Source of the DNA: Hordeum vulgare subsp. vulgare
Lineage: Eukaryota; Streptophyta; Magnoliopsida; Poales; Poaceae
DNA: 64,000 bases
NCBI RefSeq assembly: GCF_904849725.1
Contig: NC_058524.1
Location: 506,338,263 to 506,402,262 of the forward strand
Reading direction: 5' to 3'
Below are positions 34,554-46,363 of this stretch, one piece after another. Under the pieces are notes generated by a model, which saw only the letters and a list, made by a program, of their open reading frames with translations, did not search any database and was not told where the DNA came from. A program made the position numbers and the translations under genes. The first letter of the stretch is position 1, and each line of letters begins with the position of its first letter.

Positions 34554-35945
34554 ACTACCCGATAGTATCTCTATAGCGTCGTACAACGAAGGGGGTGTAT
34601 GTGCTGTGTCGGGTCTGGCTCGTCGATCAGAGATCGAGATTTGAAAACAAGCGGGGCAACTGAACTACGGGGTCAGAGGGGATGACTGCTCCACCTATAC
34701 TAGGCATTTTAAAGGTACAAGACTGAAAGTAGCAGTTCATCAAAAATAGGCTATGCATCAGATATAGGAGCTAACTGAAACAGTAGCAAAATACTAATGC
34801 AAGCAGTAGGAAGAAAGACATAGGTGATATAGGAATGATCAAGGGGGTTTGCTTGCCTTGCTTCTCTGCGGCAAAGGACTGATCGGGAGGGTCGTAGATG
34901 TACCCAGCAGCAGCGTCAGTCTCGGGGTCTACCGGTAAGAAGAGGGGGAAGAAAACAATAAATAATAGCACCGATGCAACACAAAGTATGACATCGCAAG
35001 ATGCAGGCTAGACATGAGCTAACGCAGCAACATTCGTCATAGACGGGTCGGAAGAATATCTGACGATATTTTTCCGGGTCTCGGGCTACTACCGGTTATA
35101 CTGGAAACGATGGAAAGGTTCCATGTTTGCTATGCTAGGGACGCGTGACAGACGAATGAGCCGTGTATGCGGGTTCGTCTCGTTCTGCTGATCAACTTTC
35201 ATGTTGAAAATATTTTGATCTGACTTACGGATTATTTAATATTAATTTTCAAAGTTTTATTAATTATTTAAGAATTAAAAACAGATTTAATTATTTTAAT
35301 AAAATCCTATTATGACATCATCGCGATGTCATGCTCACATCAGCAGTTGACTGGTCAACTGACCAGCGGGTCCCGAACGTCATAGGCACAAGTTTTAATT
35401 AAGACTAAATATTAATTAATCAGATTAATTTAGTGGGGGACCCACGTGTCATCCTCTCATTCTGCTAATTAATTAATTTAACTAATATATCTATTTATTT
35501 ATTTTTTTTAAAAATTAACATTATTTTTATTTTTATTTTATCACGTGGGGCCTCCCGGTCATAGACAGCGGGTGCGTTGGCCCCACCGGTAAGTGACCTT
35601 AGGCCAAATACTCGATTTTATTCATAGATATAAACATGCAAATATCGTATTCCTCCAAATACCTATATACGCAATACATACATCGCACTTCATACATACA
35701 TGCATACATTCATATATACGGAATACATCATTTGTTTTTCATTTTCATTTAACCCTTAGCACTCTCATCTCTCTCTCTGTTAACAGAGAGACACAGAACA
35801 ACTCTCTGCTCCAACTCAACACAGAAGAACACCTTCTTCAAGTCCTCCTACCGGTCACTACCATCGACGGATCAGGGTCCCGTTTGCCGGAACTGAACCG
35901 GGACGGTGAGGGGAACGCGACGGTGGGAGGAGCCGGAGGAGGGGC

Positions 35946-36803
35946 TCACCAACGTTGGTGAGACGGCCCGGTGAAGCCGGAGTTCGCGGGAAGGTGGAGG
36001 TGACGACGGTGATGGCGCGGTGGTGACGGTCGTTGGAGAGGGCCTCCCGGAGTCGTGGCCGGAGAGGAGAGCCCTCCGGTGAAGAAGGGGCCGGCCGGAT
36101 CCGGCGAGGGTTGCCCCGGCCTCAAGGGGAGGGAGGACGGCCGGTCATGGTGGTCGCCGGAGTTGAAGGGGGGGGGGGCGAGGTGGTGGAAGGGGCCGAG
36201 GGGGTTGCTTGCTGCCGGCGGTTGGAGGAGGCCGAGAGGGAGAGGAGGTTCCTCGGTGGGGAGAGGGGGCTCGCCGGCGGGAGGAGGAAGTGGGGCTCGC
36301 CGGTCGGGGTGGGGCGAGGTGGAGAGGAGAGCTCGGGGGTGGGAGAGGGAGTTCGTTGGGGGGGGGGTTCTGGTGCGTGGGGGACTGGGAGGTCGACGGG
36401 GGGAGTTGGGGAAGGAGCTCGAGCCCAGGGGGACTCGGTCGTGGGGGGGAGATGGGGTCGTGCGGGAGGGAACCGAGAGATAGAGGAGTCTCTCTTGGGG
36501 AGGGGGTACGAGAGGTGGGGAGCTGTCGGTGGGGGTGGGGCCCCCCACGAGGGGAAGGAGCCCCCTCGCGGCGGCGCAAGGGGGGAGGGAGCGAGGCAGG
36601 GGAGGGGTTGCCTCGCCTAGGGTTTGAGGGGAGGCGCGGGGTTGGCTGGCTGTGGCCTGGCCGGCTGGGCCTCTAGGCCCAGTTGGGCCAGGTGGGGGGG
36701 AGGGTTCGGTTGCTTGTTTTTTTTGTTTTACCATTTGTTTTGCTTTGTTTTGTTTTCCTTTTCTATTATTTCTTCTTTCTAATTTCTTTCCTTTTCTTTT
36801 CAA
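35946..36803 (-). other. Proline-rich open frame inside the solo LTR (doubtful)
   Basis: 285 codons on the LTR sense strand: a Lys/Arg/Gln-rich start, then about 200 residues of Pro/Ser/Arg-rich sequence. Open frames of 140-195 codons also occur on the other strand in the same G-rich tract, so base composition explains openness. No domain is known to me. It is listed because it is long and lies within the LTR leader region; I would not call it a gene. Confidence 0.2.
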
Positions 36804-37023
36804 TTTCTTTTCTTTCTTTTGTCATTATTATTTTTAATGCTTTCTTTCTTTAATAGTTAATATGACTTTATAAATATAATCATCTTTTGTTTTCAATTTC
36901 TGAATCCAGATAGAAATTCAATGCGGGTCAACGACGGTAACTCTCGATGATGTGGCATCAGTTGCGGGTGATCACTGTAGCTTAATTACAATATTTACTG
37001 TAGCAAAAGTGGAGGATGTCACA

Positions 37024-37585
37024 AGGCTAGCCGGCACTAGAGGACCCCGTTTTCGACACTCAGCGCATCAATGAGCTCAGGGGAAGCTGCCGCATTGGAT
37101 GTAGGGGGAAGAAGGGCTCGAGGGCTCCTGGTTGGGTGCAACTTCATCGATGGCGGAAGGGGCTTCGGGCACGTTGGGGACTTGGCTTCTGATAGCTCTT
37201 GGCAAAAATTGGTGATGGGAATGGGGCTCACATGCCATGCCTAGGCTATTAGTGAAGAAAGAGGGGAATGAGAGGCACTGGTTGCTTAGAATTCAACAGA
37301 GGGGCTATGGCGGCGTCACAGTTAGAGGTGAGGGAAGATGGTTGCTTTGGTTGCTCTAGACTGGCAGGCACTACAAGGGAAGAAGAGGCCTTCATTGCGG
37401 TGCCGAAAACACTTCAGGGAAGGGTCTTAGAAAGCCGACAACGTCGGTGGCGCGGGGCTGAGGATAAGATCACCGACCAACCCTTGTCGTACTACCGCAC
37501 GGCGACGTGGGGCTTACTAGTGGGTATCCAGCGCAAACGACAAGCGATACTACTCCAAAGGGGGGCGAGCTGGCTGGCTGAGGAG
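37024..37585 (-). repeat. Family 2 5' LTR, segment 3
   Basis: Homologous to about 22402-22965 of the sister LTR, starting with the second AGGCT. It is cut at 37585 by the Athila/Sabrina-type LTR. The remaining 1.65 kb of this LTR (counterpart 22966-24619) is not found in the window. Confidence 0.85.
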
Positions 37586-39075
37586 TGCTACCTCTTGAGC
37601 TTGCGTTGGGTTTTCCCTTGAAGAGGAAAGGGTGATGCAGCACAGTAGCAGTAAGTATTTCCCTCAGTTTGAGAACCAAGGTATCAATCCAGTAGGAGTA
37701 TCAAGCCAAGTCTCCACCGTACCTGCGCAAAAACAGCAAACTTGCACCCAACGCTACAAACGGGTTGCCAATCCCTTCAAGATTGATTGCAAGGTGAAAT
37801 CTGAAGGCGGAAAGTGCAACAAAGTAAAAGTGTAGGGCTGAAAATATGATGTGAAATAGACCCGAGGGCCATAGTGTTCACTAGAGGCTTCTCTCATGAT
37901 AGCAAATATTATGGTGGGTGAACGAATTACTGTCGGGCAATTGATAGAACCGCGCAAAGTCAGGACGGTATCTAAGGCAATGATCATACATATAGGCATC
38001 ACGTCCGAGACAAGTAGACCGATTTTTTCTGCATCTACTACTATTACTCCACACATCGACCGCTATCCAGCATGCATCTAGTGTATTGAGTTAATGACAA
38101 ACAGAGTAACGCCTTAAGCAAGATGACATGATGTAGAGGGATTAATTCATGCAATAGATATAAACCCCATCTTTTTACCCTTGATGGCAACAACATGATG
38201 CGTGCCTCGCTACCCCTTTTGTCACTGGGTGAGGTCACCGCACGATATGAACCCAAAACCAAGCACTTCTCCCATTGCAAGAATCATAGATCAAGTTGGC
38301 GAAACAAAACACACAACTCTAAGAGAATTACAAGGATATGAAATCATGCATATAAGAGATGAGTAGAAATTCAAATAAGATTCATAGATAATCTGATCAT
38401 AAATCCACAATTCATCGGATCTCGACAAACACACCGCAAAAGAAGATTACATCGGATAGATCTCCATGAAGATCATGGAGAACTTTGTATTGAAGATCCA
38501 AGAGAGAGAAGAAGCCATCTAGCTACTAGCTATGGACCCGAAGGTCTATGGTGAACTACTCACGCATCATCGGAGAGGCAATGGTGTTGATGAAGAAGCC
38601 CTCCGTGTCTGAATCCCCCCTTCGGCAGGGCACTAGAACGTGCCCCAGATGGGATCTTGCGGCGGTGGAAAAGTATTTTTGTGGCTCTCTCCCATGGTTT
38701 TGGATTTTTCGGGGATTTATAGGTGGAAGAAGTAGGGCCGAGGAGCCATAGGGGGCCCACAAGCCTGCTAGGCGCGCCCCCAGGCCGTGGCTAGGGGGCT
38801 TGTGGCCTCCCCTGGTGCCCTCTGCCTTGGTTCTCAAGCTTCCTGCATATCTTGTGTTCCGGAAAAAATCTTTTCAGAGGTTTTATTCCTCTTGGACTCC
38901 GTTTGATATTCTCCTCTCAAAAAGGTCAAAAACATGGAAAAACAGGAAGTGACACTTGGCACTGAGTTAATAAGTTAGTCCCAAAAATGATATAAAAGGC
39001 ATACAAAACATCGAAAGTTTGACAATATAATAGCATGGAACCATAAAAAATTATAGATACGTTGGAGACGTATCA
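37586..39075 (-). repeat. 3' LTR, Athila/Sabrina type, minus strand
   Basis: The minus strand begins TGATACGTCTCCAACG and ends GAGGTAGCA, 1490 bp. It shares the TATA box TATAAATC (complement of 38714-38721) and a central quasi-palindrome (CACAAGCC...GGCTTGTG, about 38757-38807) with the other copies. Confidence 0.87.
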
Positions 39076-39091
39076 AGCACCCCCAAGCTTA
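39076..39091 (-). other. Polypurine tract
   Basis: The minus strand reads AAGCTTGGGGGTGCT just before TGATACGT. The same arrangement occurs on the plus strand at 45778-45792. Confidence 0.75.
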
Positions 39092-40424
39092 GCTCATGCT
39101 CGTCCTCGAGTAGGGAAGTGATAAAGACTGAATTTTTGATATGGAATGCTACCTAGCATATTTGTCCTTTGTAACTTCTTTCATGTGACATGAATGTTCA
39201 GATCCGTAAGATTCAAAACAATAGTTTGCTATTGACATGAAAACAATAATACTTCAAGCAAACTAGCAAGGTAATCATGAACTTTCGAAATAATAAGGCC
39301 AAAGAAAGTTATCCCTACAAAATCATATAGTCTAGCTATGCTCCATCATCCCCACACAACGAATTTAAATCATGCACAACCCCGGTATTGGCAAGTAATT
39401 GTTTACGCACTCTTATTTTCTCAAACCTTTTTCAACTCTCACGCACTACACGAGCTTGAGCCATGGATATAGCACTATAGTTGGGATAGAGTGTGGTGGA
39501 GGTTGCGAGGCAAAAAGGAGGAGATGGTCACATCGATTCGGCGTATGAAAGGGCTATGGAGATGCCCATCAATAGATATCAATGTGAAAGAGTAGGGATT
39601 ACCATGCAATGGATGCACTTAGAGCTATAAGTATGTGAAAGCTCAAAAGGAGAACTAGTGGGTGTGCATCCAACTTGCTTGCTCATGAAGACCTAGGGCA
39701 ATTTTGAGGAAGCCCATCATTGGGATATACAAGCCAAGTTACATAATGAAGATTCCCACTAGTATATGGTGGTGACAAAACAAGAGACTCTCAATCATGA
39801 AGAACATGGTGCTATTATGAAGCACGAGTGTGGAAAAAGATAGTAGCATTGTCCCTTCTCTCTTTTTCTTTTTTTTATTATTTGGGCTCTTTGGCCTCTT
39901 TCCATATATTTTTTGGTGGGCAACTTTGGCCTCTTTTTTTATTTCCTCACATGGGACAATGCTCTAATAACGATGATCATCACACTTTTATTTACTCACA
40001 GCTCAAAGCTTAGAACAATGATGACTCTTATATTAAATGCCTCCGCTAGTGTACCGGGATGTGCAATGATCTAGTTTAGCGTATGACTCGCTAGCTATCT
40101 TACGATCATGCAATGTCAATATGTAAGTGACGACACAAGTCATGAGATGGAACGACGGGAGTTGCATGGCAATATATCTCGGAATGGCTATGAAGAGGCC
40201 ATGATCGGTAGGTATGGTGGCTGTTTTGAGGAAGATCTATGGTGGTTTTGTGTACCGGCGAAAGTTGCGCGGCACTAGAGAGGCTAGAAATGGTGGAAGG
40301 TGAAAGTGCATCTATACCATGGACTCACATTAGTCATGAAGAATTCACATACTTATTGCAAAAGTTTTTATTAGCAATCATAACAAAGTGCTAAATGCAT
40401 ACTCCTAGGGGAAGGGTTGGTAGG

Positions 40425-41937
40425 TGATACGTCTCCAATGTATCTATAATTTTTGATCGTTTCATGCTATTATCTTGTCAAACTTTGGATGTTTTGCATG
40501 CCTTTTATTTATTTTTTGGGACTAACTTATTAACTCACTGCCAAGTGCCAGTTCCTGTTTTTTTCTATGTTTTTGACCCCTTTCAGAGGAGATTTTGAAA
40601 CGTAGTCCAAACGGAAGAAAATCCCCGAAAAGATTTTTTCTGGAACGGAAGAAGATCGGGGAGCTTGGGAGCCAAGGCAGGGGAGCCCCAGGGGCCCCAC
40701 AAGCCCACACCCCGCGGCCAGGGGGGAGGCCGCGCCATCCAGGCTTGTGGGCCCCCTGAGCGTCCCGTGACCTAGGGGTTGCTCCTATAAATTCCCTAAA
40801 AATCCCAAAAAATTCAGGAGATCATCGAAAGTACTTGTCCGCCGCCGCAACCTGCTATCTCCGCAAGATCCCATCTAGGGCACGTTCTGGTGCCCTGTCG
40901 GAGGGGGGATTCGGACACGGAGGGCTTCTTCATCAACACCATGACCTCTCCGATGACGCGTGAGTAGTTCACCATAGACCTACGGGTCCATAGCTAGTAA
41001 CTAGATGGCTTCTTCTCTCTCTTGGATCATCAATACAATGTTCTGCATGATCTTCATGGAGATCTATCCGATGTAATCATCTTTTGCGTTGTGTTTGTCG
41101 AGATCCGATGAATAGTGGATTTATGATCAGATTATGTATGAATCTTATTTGAGTTTCTTCTGATCTGTCTTATGCATGATTTCATATCCTTGTAATTCTC
41201 TTCGAGTTGTGGGTTTTGTTTGGCCAACTAGATCTATGATTCTTGCAATGGGAGAAGTGCTTGGTTTTGGGTTCATACCGTGCGGTGACATCACCTAGTG
41301 ACAGAAGGGGTAGCGAGATACGCATCATGTTGTTTCCATCAAGGGTAAAAAGATGGGGTTTATATCTATTGCATGAATTTATCCCTCTACATCATGTCAT
41401 CTTGCTTAAGGCGTTACTCTGTTCGTCATGAACTCAATACACTAGATGCATGCTGGAAAGCGGTCAATGTGTGGAGTAATAATAGTAGATGCAGATAGTA
41501 TCGGTGTACTTGTCTCGGACGTGATGCCTATATGTATGATCATTGCCTTAGATACCGTCATGACTTTGCGCGGTTCTATCAATTGCTCGACAATAATTCG
41601 TTCACCCACCGTAATATTTGCTATCTTGAGAGAAGCCTCTAGTGAACACTATGGCCTCCGGGTCTATTTCACATCATATTTTCAGCCCTACACTTTTACT
41701 TTGTTGCACGTTCCACCTTCAGATCTCACCTTGCAATCAATCCTGAAGGGATTGACAACCCCTTTGTAGCGTTGGGTGCAAGTTTGCTATTTTTGCGCAG
41801 GTACTTTGGAAACTTGGCTTGATACTCCTACTGGATTGACACCTTGGTTCTCAAACTGAGGGAAATACTTACTGCTACTGTGCTGCATCACCCTTTCCTC
41901 TTGAAGGGAAAAACCAACCCAAGCTCAAGACGTAGCA
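40425..41937 (+). repeat. 5' LTR, Athila/Sabrina type
   Basis: TGATACGTCTCCAATG...GACGTAGCA, 1513 bp. The TATA box TATAAATT is at 40786-40793. It is collinear with the LTRs at 37586-39075 (reverse) and 48200-49760. Confidence 0.88.
40786..40793 (+). promoter_or_regulatory. TATA box in Athila/Sabrina-type LTR
   Basis: TATAAATT in 'gctcctataaattccc'. It is conserved at 48557-48564 and on the minus strand at 38714-38721. Confidence 0.65.
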
Positions 41938-41948
41938 AGAAGAATTTC

Positions 41949-41966
41949 TCGCACCGTTGCCGAGGA
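41949..41966 (+). other. Primer binding site, tRNA-Asp type, decayed
   Basis: TCGCACCGTTGCCGAGGA differs at a few positions from TGGCGCCGTTGCCGGGGA, the site usual in Athila-type elements. It follows the LTR end by about 11 bases. Confidence 0.75.
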
Positions 41967-42238
41967 GGATCAAGTCAAGAATAGTCTCCCGTCAACGTGT
42001 CAATTTCGGGCACTGGGGATTATTCTAAGAGAAGCTTATCCAAGTAAGTGTCACAAACTCATCTCTTGCATTTACCTTTTTTTGCCTCTCGTTTTCCTAT
42101 CCCCCACTTGTGAATAACAAAAATTTACAAAAATATTTGCCTTTTTCGTTCGCCCTTTTCGTTCGCTTGCTTTATGTTCGTTTGTGTGCTATGTGCCTTC
42201 AATATGCTTGCATCTTCGCTTGCTGAAAATCTATTGAT

Positions 42239-42983
42239 ATGGATCCTCATCCACTTGCTAATCTCTTTAAGAGATCCAATTATGTTGAACTATTTGCTAG
42301 TGAGTTGAGTGCACTTGACTTTCTCTATGGAGTTTTGCTTGAGATGCGTGAATCTGAAAATCGTGATGAAGAAATTTATGACGTGATTCACAAGGGCTCC
42401 TTGAATGAAAAGCATGATTGCAATGATTTCATTATAAATTCTATTAATGACAATCATGCTAAAAATATGCAAAACCCTAAGCTTGGGGATGCTAGTTTTG
42501 CAATGTCCACTACTTGTTGCAACAATCATCATTGGGGTAATGATGTTTCTGATGATCTTGAAAATTTGTTTAAGCCTCATGATGATTCTGATCTTTGCAA
42601 TAATATTGAAAGTGGGATTGGAGAAGTAATGACTTGATGATAATCCCACTATTTTTGAAGAGCGTCAACTTTGCATGCATGTGGATCATGAAAAGAATAT
42701 CCTATGTGATCGCTATATTGTTGAATTTGAATATGATCCCACATGTAATTGTTATGAGAGAGGAAAATATTGTGGTAGAAACTTTCATATCACTAAATCA
42801 CCTCTCGTTATGTTGAGATTGCTATCGTCTCTTTCTTCTTCCTTGCATATGGTAACTATTGGTTGTCTTGACAATCTGTTTTCCAAGAAAATGCCTATGC
42901 ATAGGAAGTATGTTAGACTTAGATGTGATTTTCACATGCTTTATGATGCTCTCGCTGCGCTTCAATTCTTGTCTTTTGTGTGA
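42239..42983 (+). pseudogene. Small ORFs of Athila/Sabrina-type non-autonomous element
   Basis: Two adjacent frames: 42239-42637 (132 codons; MDPHPLANLFKRSNYVELF..., acidic, rich in Asn/Asp/His) and 42675-42983 (102 codons; Cys/His-containing start, then a hydrophobic Leu/Ser stretch). Proteins of this kind recur in this transposon family in Triticeae as far as I remember, probably as one longer ORF; here a frame change lies between 42637 and 42675. There is no enzyme motif and the function is unknown. The second frame has one hydrophobic segment (LLSSLSSSLHMVTIGCL) that could be a membrane helix. Confidence 0.5.
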
Positions 42984-45792
42984 GCATCATTGAATTATCA
43001 ATGCCTAGTTAAGGGCGTTAAACAATAACGCTTGTTGGGAGGCAACCCAATGAATTTACCCTTGCTTTTTTTTGCTTTCATTTTTGTTGTGTCCACACCA
43101 TCATAATTCTGTTGTTATTGTGTTTTTTGTGTTTCTTTTTGTGTTTGTGCCAAGTAAAACCTTTATGACTAGTTTTGGTGATGGTTGTTTGATCATGCTG
43201 GAAAAAGATAGAAACTTTGCGCTGATGAAATTATTTTTAATTCCTACCTAGAAAGAGATTTTGAGTTGATTCTTTTTTGCTGCTGGTTGATATGCCAATT
43301 TCCCAAATTGTCGTAAATTTTCAGAATTTTTGAGATACAGAAGTATATGAAGTATGCAGATTGCTACAGACTGGTCTGTTTTTGACAGATTCTGTTTTTG
43401 TTGTGTTGATTGCTTATTTTCATGAAACTATGGATAGTATTGGGGGGTATTAGCCATGGAAAAGTGAGAATACAGTAATATAACACCAATATAAATAGAA
43501 ATCAAATTTGATACAGTACCTAAAGAGGTGGTAGTTTGTTTTCTTATGCTAATGATATCACGAGTTTCTGTTTAAGTTTTGTGTTGTGAAGTTTTCAAAT
43601 TTTGGGTGATGTTTTCATGGACAAAGGAATAAAGAGTGGAAAGAGCTCAAGCTTAGGATGCCCAAGGCATCCCAAGCCAAATTCTAGGACACCAAACAAC
43701 CTAAGCTTGGGGATGCCCCGGGAAGGCATCCCCTCTTTCGTCTTCAATCCATCGGTAACATTACTTGGAGCTATATTTTTATTCACCACATGATATGTGT
43801 TTTGCTTGGAGCGTCTTGTATCGTAGGAGTCTTTTCTTTTTGTTGTGTCACAATCATCCTTGCTGCACACCTTTTGAGAGAGACATGCACTCATCGTGAA
43901 TTTTCTAGAATAATCATTGAGCTTCGCTTATATCTTTTGAGTTAGGCAATTTAGCTCACATGTGCTTCACTTATATCTTTTGAGCTAGATAAATTTTCTC
44001 TAAGTGCTTCACTTAGATCTTTTGGAGCACGATGGTATCATATTGTGGAGAAATAAGAACTCTCGATCTTCACTTATATCTTTTTGAGAGTGCTCTCTCT
44101 GAGTAACTTGGTAGTTGGCTTGTGCTATGAAAGTAGTCCCAAAGGTGATAGGTACCCAAAGAGGATACAATAAAACTTCCATCTTCATATGCATTGATTA
44201 GAAAGAGAAGTTTGGTTCCTCTCAAATAGTTTGGAGACATGGATTTGGTAATATTAAGAGTTATGTTAGTAGGGTGTTGAGAATCTAGAAATACTTGTGT
44301 TCAAGTTAGTGATTCCCGTAACATGCACGTATGGTGAACCGCTATGTTAGGAAGTCAGAGCATAATTGACTTATTGATTGTCATCCTTTGTGTTGCGGTC
44401 GGGATCGCGCGATGGTTAACACCTACCAACCCTTCTCCTAGAAGTATGCGTTTAGCACTTTGTTTCGATTACTAATAAAAACTTTCGCAATAAGTATGTG
44501 AGTTCTTCATGACTAATGTGAGTCCATGGTATAGATGCACTTTGACCTTTCACCATTGCTAGCCTCTCTAGTGCCGCGCAACTTTCGCCGGTGCACAAAC
44601 CCACCATATGCCTTCCTCAAAACAGCCACCATACCTACCTACTATGGCATTTTCATAGCCATTCCGAGATATATTGCCATGCAACTCCCACCGTTCCGTC
44701 TCATGACATGTGCCGTCACTTTCATATTGTCACTGCATTATCATAAGATAGCTAGCAAGACGTTTCAACGTCATACGCCAAGCTAGATCATTGCACATCC
44801 CGGTATACTTCCGGAGGCATTTCCTATAGAGTCCTCATCGTCCTAAGCATTGAGATGTGAGTAAATTAAAGTGTGATGATCATCATTATTAGAGCATTGT
44901 CCCATGTGAGGAAATAAAAAAAATGCCAAAGTTAACCACAAAAAAAAGGAGAGATATGGAAAGAGGCCAAAGAACCCAAACAAAAAATAAGAAAGAGAGA
45001 GAAAAAGAGAGAAGGGACAATGCTACTATCCTTTCCACACTTGTGCTTCATAATAGCACCATGTTCTTCATGATTGAGAGCCTCTTGTTTTGTCACCACC
45101 ATATGCTAGTGGGAATCTTCATTATATAACTTGGCTTGTATATTCCAATGACGGGCTTCCTCAAATTGCCCTAGGTCTTCTTGAGCAAGCAAGTTTGATG
45201 CACACCCACTAGTTCTCCTTTTGATCTTTCACATACTTATAGCTCTAAGTGCATCCATTGCATGGTAATCCCTACTCTTTCACATTTATATCTATTGATG
45301 GGCATCTCCATAGCCCTTTGATACGCTGAGTCGATGTGACCACCTCCTCCTTTTTGTCTCACAACCACCACCACACTCTATTCCACCTATAGTGTTATAT
45401 CCATGGCTCACGCTCATGTATTGCGTGAGAGTTGAAAAAGGTTTGAGAAAGTAAGAGTGCGAAAACAATTACTCTGCCAATATCGGGGTTGTGCATGATT
45501 TAAATTAGTTGTGTGGGGATGATGGAGCATAGCCAGACTATATGATTTTGTAGGGATAATTTTCTTTGGCCTTGTTATTTCGAAAGTTCATGATTTCCTT
45601 GCTTGTTTGCTTGAATTATTATTGTTTTCATGTCAATAGCAAACTATTGTTTTGAATCTTACGGATCTGAACATTCATGTCACATGAAAGACGTTACAAA
45701 GGGCAAATATGCTAGGTAGGATTCCACATCAAAAATCCAGTCTTTATCACTTCCCTAGTCGAGGACGAGTAGGAGTTAAGCTTGGGTATGCT
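42984..45792 (+). other. Long non-coding 3' interior and polypurine tract
   Basis: 2.8 kb without a supported gene. It contains repeated 'aagcttggggatgcc' boxes (about 43645-43735) and a region (about 44400-45792) duplicated in reverse at 39076-40424 and partly at 61719-62280. It ends in GGACGAGTAGGAG...CTTGGGTATGCT before TGATACGT. Confidence 0.7.
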
Positions 45793-46363
45793 TGATACGT
45801 CTCCAACGTACCTATAATTTTTGATGGTTCCATGCTATTAACTTGTCAAACTTTGAATGTTTTGTATGCCTTTTATAACTTTTTTGGGAGTAACTTATTA
45901 ACTCAGTGCCAAGTGCCAGTTCTTGTTTTTTCCGTGTTTTTGACCCTTTTCAGAGGAGAATATTAAATGCAGCCCAAACGGAATAAAACCTCCGAAAAGA
46001 TTTTTTCCAGAACAGATGATACGCAAGGGGCGTCAGAACCAAGGCAGAGGCCACCAGGGGAGACCACAAGCCCCCTAGGCGCGGCCAGGGGGGCCGCGCC
46101 TAGCAGGCTTGTGGGCCCCCTGTGACTCGTCTGGTCCAAGAAAAACCTTTTCGGAGATTTTGTCCAGTTTGGACTCCATTTAATATTCCTTAGCTGCAAT
46201 ACTCTAAAACGTGGAAAAAACATAAAATGGCACTAGGCTCTAGATTAATAGGTTAGTCCCAAAAATAATATGAAACAACATGTAAATGCATATAAAACAT
46301 CCAAAGTAGATAATATAATAGCATGGAACAATAAAAAAATATAGATACATTGGAAACGTATCA
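45793..46363. repeat. Head-to-head LTR palindrome
   Basis: The left arm starts TGATACGTCTCCAACG (LTR 5' end, plus). The right arm ends GGAAACGTATCA (LTR 5' end, minus). The arms are about 280 bp each and roughly 75-80% complementary by eye. The centre is a perfect 11 bp stem, TAGGCGCGGCC (46076-46086) and GGCCGCGCCTA (46092-46102), with a 5 bp loop. Confidence 0.85.

Larger units (their letters stand above)
33009..37023 (-). mobile_element. Solo LTR of long-LTR family 1, 4015 bp
   Basis: TGTGACTCCC...GGATGTCACA with TG/CA ends and the 5 bp duplication AGGCT. There is no primer site, polypurine tract or interior next to it, so it is a solo LTR left by recombination between two LTRs. Its low-coordinate half matches the complement of 1-2093. 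It contains the palindrome series at 34352-34553 and a very G-rich (+ strand) stretch at about 35880-36710. It sits in the family 2 LTR in the same relative orientation as its host. Confidence 0.9.
20248..37585 (-). mobile_element. Long-LTR retrotransposon family 2, minus strand, with nested insertions
   Basis: In minus orientation: the upstream LTR (37585 down to 26648, interrupted, its start missing), a tRNA-Met-type primer site, a 2028 bp interior with one gag-like ORF, a polypurine tract and a complete 4372 bp downstream LTR (24619 down to 20248). No protease, RT or integrase motif is seen, so it must depend on another element's enzymes. The two LTRs differ at roughly one base in ten over their first 700 bp (hand estimate), so this is an old insertion. 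It landed in the family 1 interior. The right flank is replaced at 37586 by an Athila/Sabrina-type element, so the second target duplication cannot be checked. Confidence 0.8.
37586..40424 (-). mobile_element. Athila/Sabrina-type element, minus strand, 3' part
   Basis: In minus orientation: 1349 bp of internal 3' non-coding sequence (40424 to 39076), a polypurine tract, then a complete 3' LTR (39075 to 37586). The rest of the element is separated by the plus-strand copy that begins at 40425. The internal part is collinear with the complement of about 44428-45792 in that copy. No ORF is conserved. Confidence 0.8.
40425..46075 (+). mobile_element. Athila/Sabrina-type non-autonomous retrotransposon, plus strand
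   Basis: 5' LTR 40425-41937, tRNA-Asp-type primer site, 3855 bp interior with only short non-enzymatic ORFs, polypurine tract and a 3' LTR that starts at 45793 and is lost after about 280 bp. It interrupts the minus-strand copy at 'gtagg' (40420-40424). There is no protease, RT or integrase, so mobilisation must have been in trans. Confidence 0.8.

Noticed and set aside
35946..36803. A 285-codon proline-rich gene
   Set aside because: Open frames on both strands in the same G-rich tract; composition alone explains them. Kept only as a doubtful feature.
42290..42649. Minus-strand 119-codon ORF opposite the Athila/Sabrina ORF
   Set aside because: Shadow of the plus-strand frame, Ile/Met-rich from complementary AT-rich codons.
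45793..46363. A MITE or foldback DNA transposon
   Set aside because: The left arm follows directly on a polypurine tract and is the true start of a 3' LTR; no target duplication surrounds the 571 bp unit. Not fully excluded.
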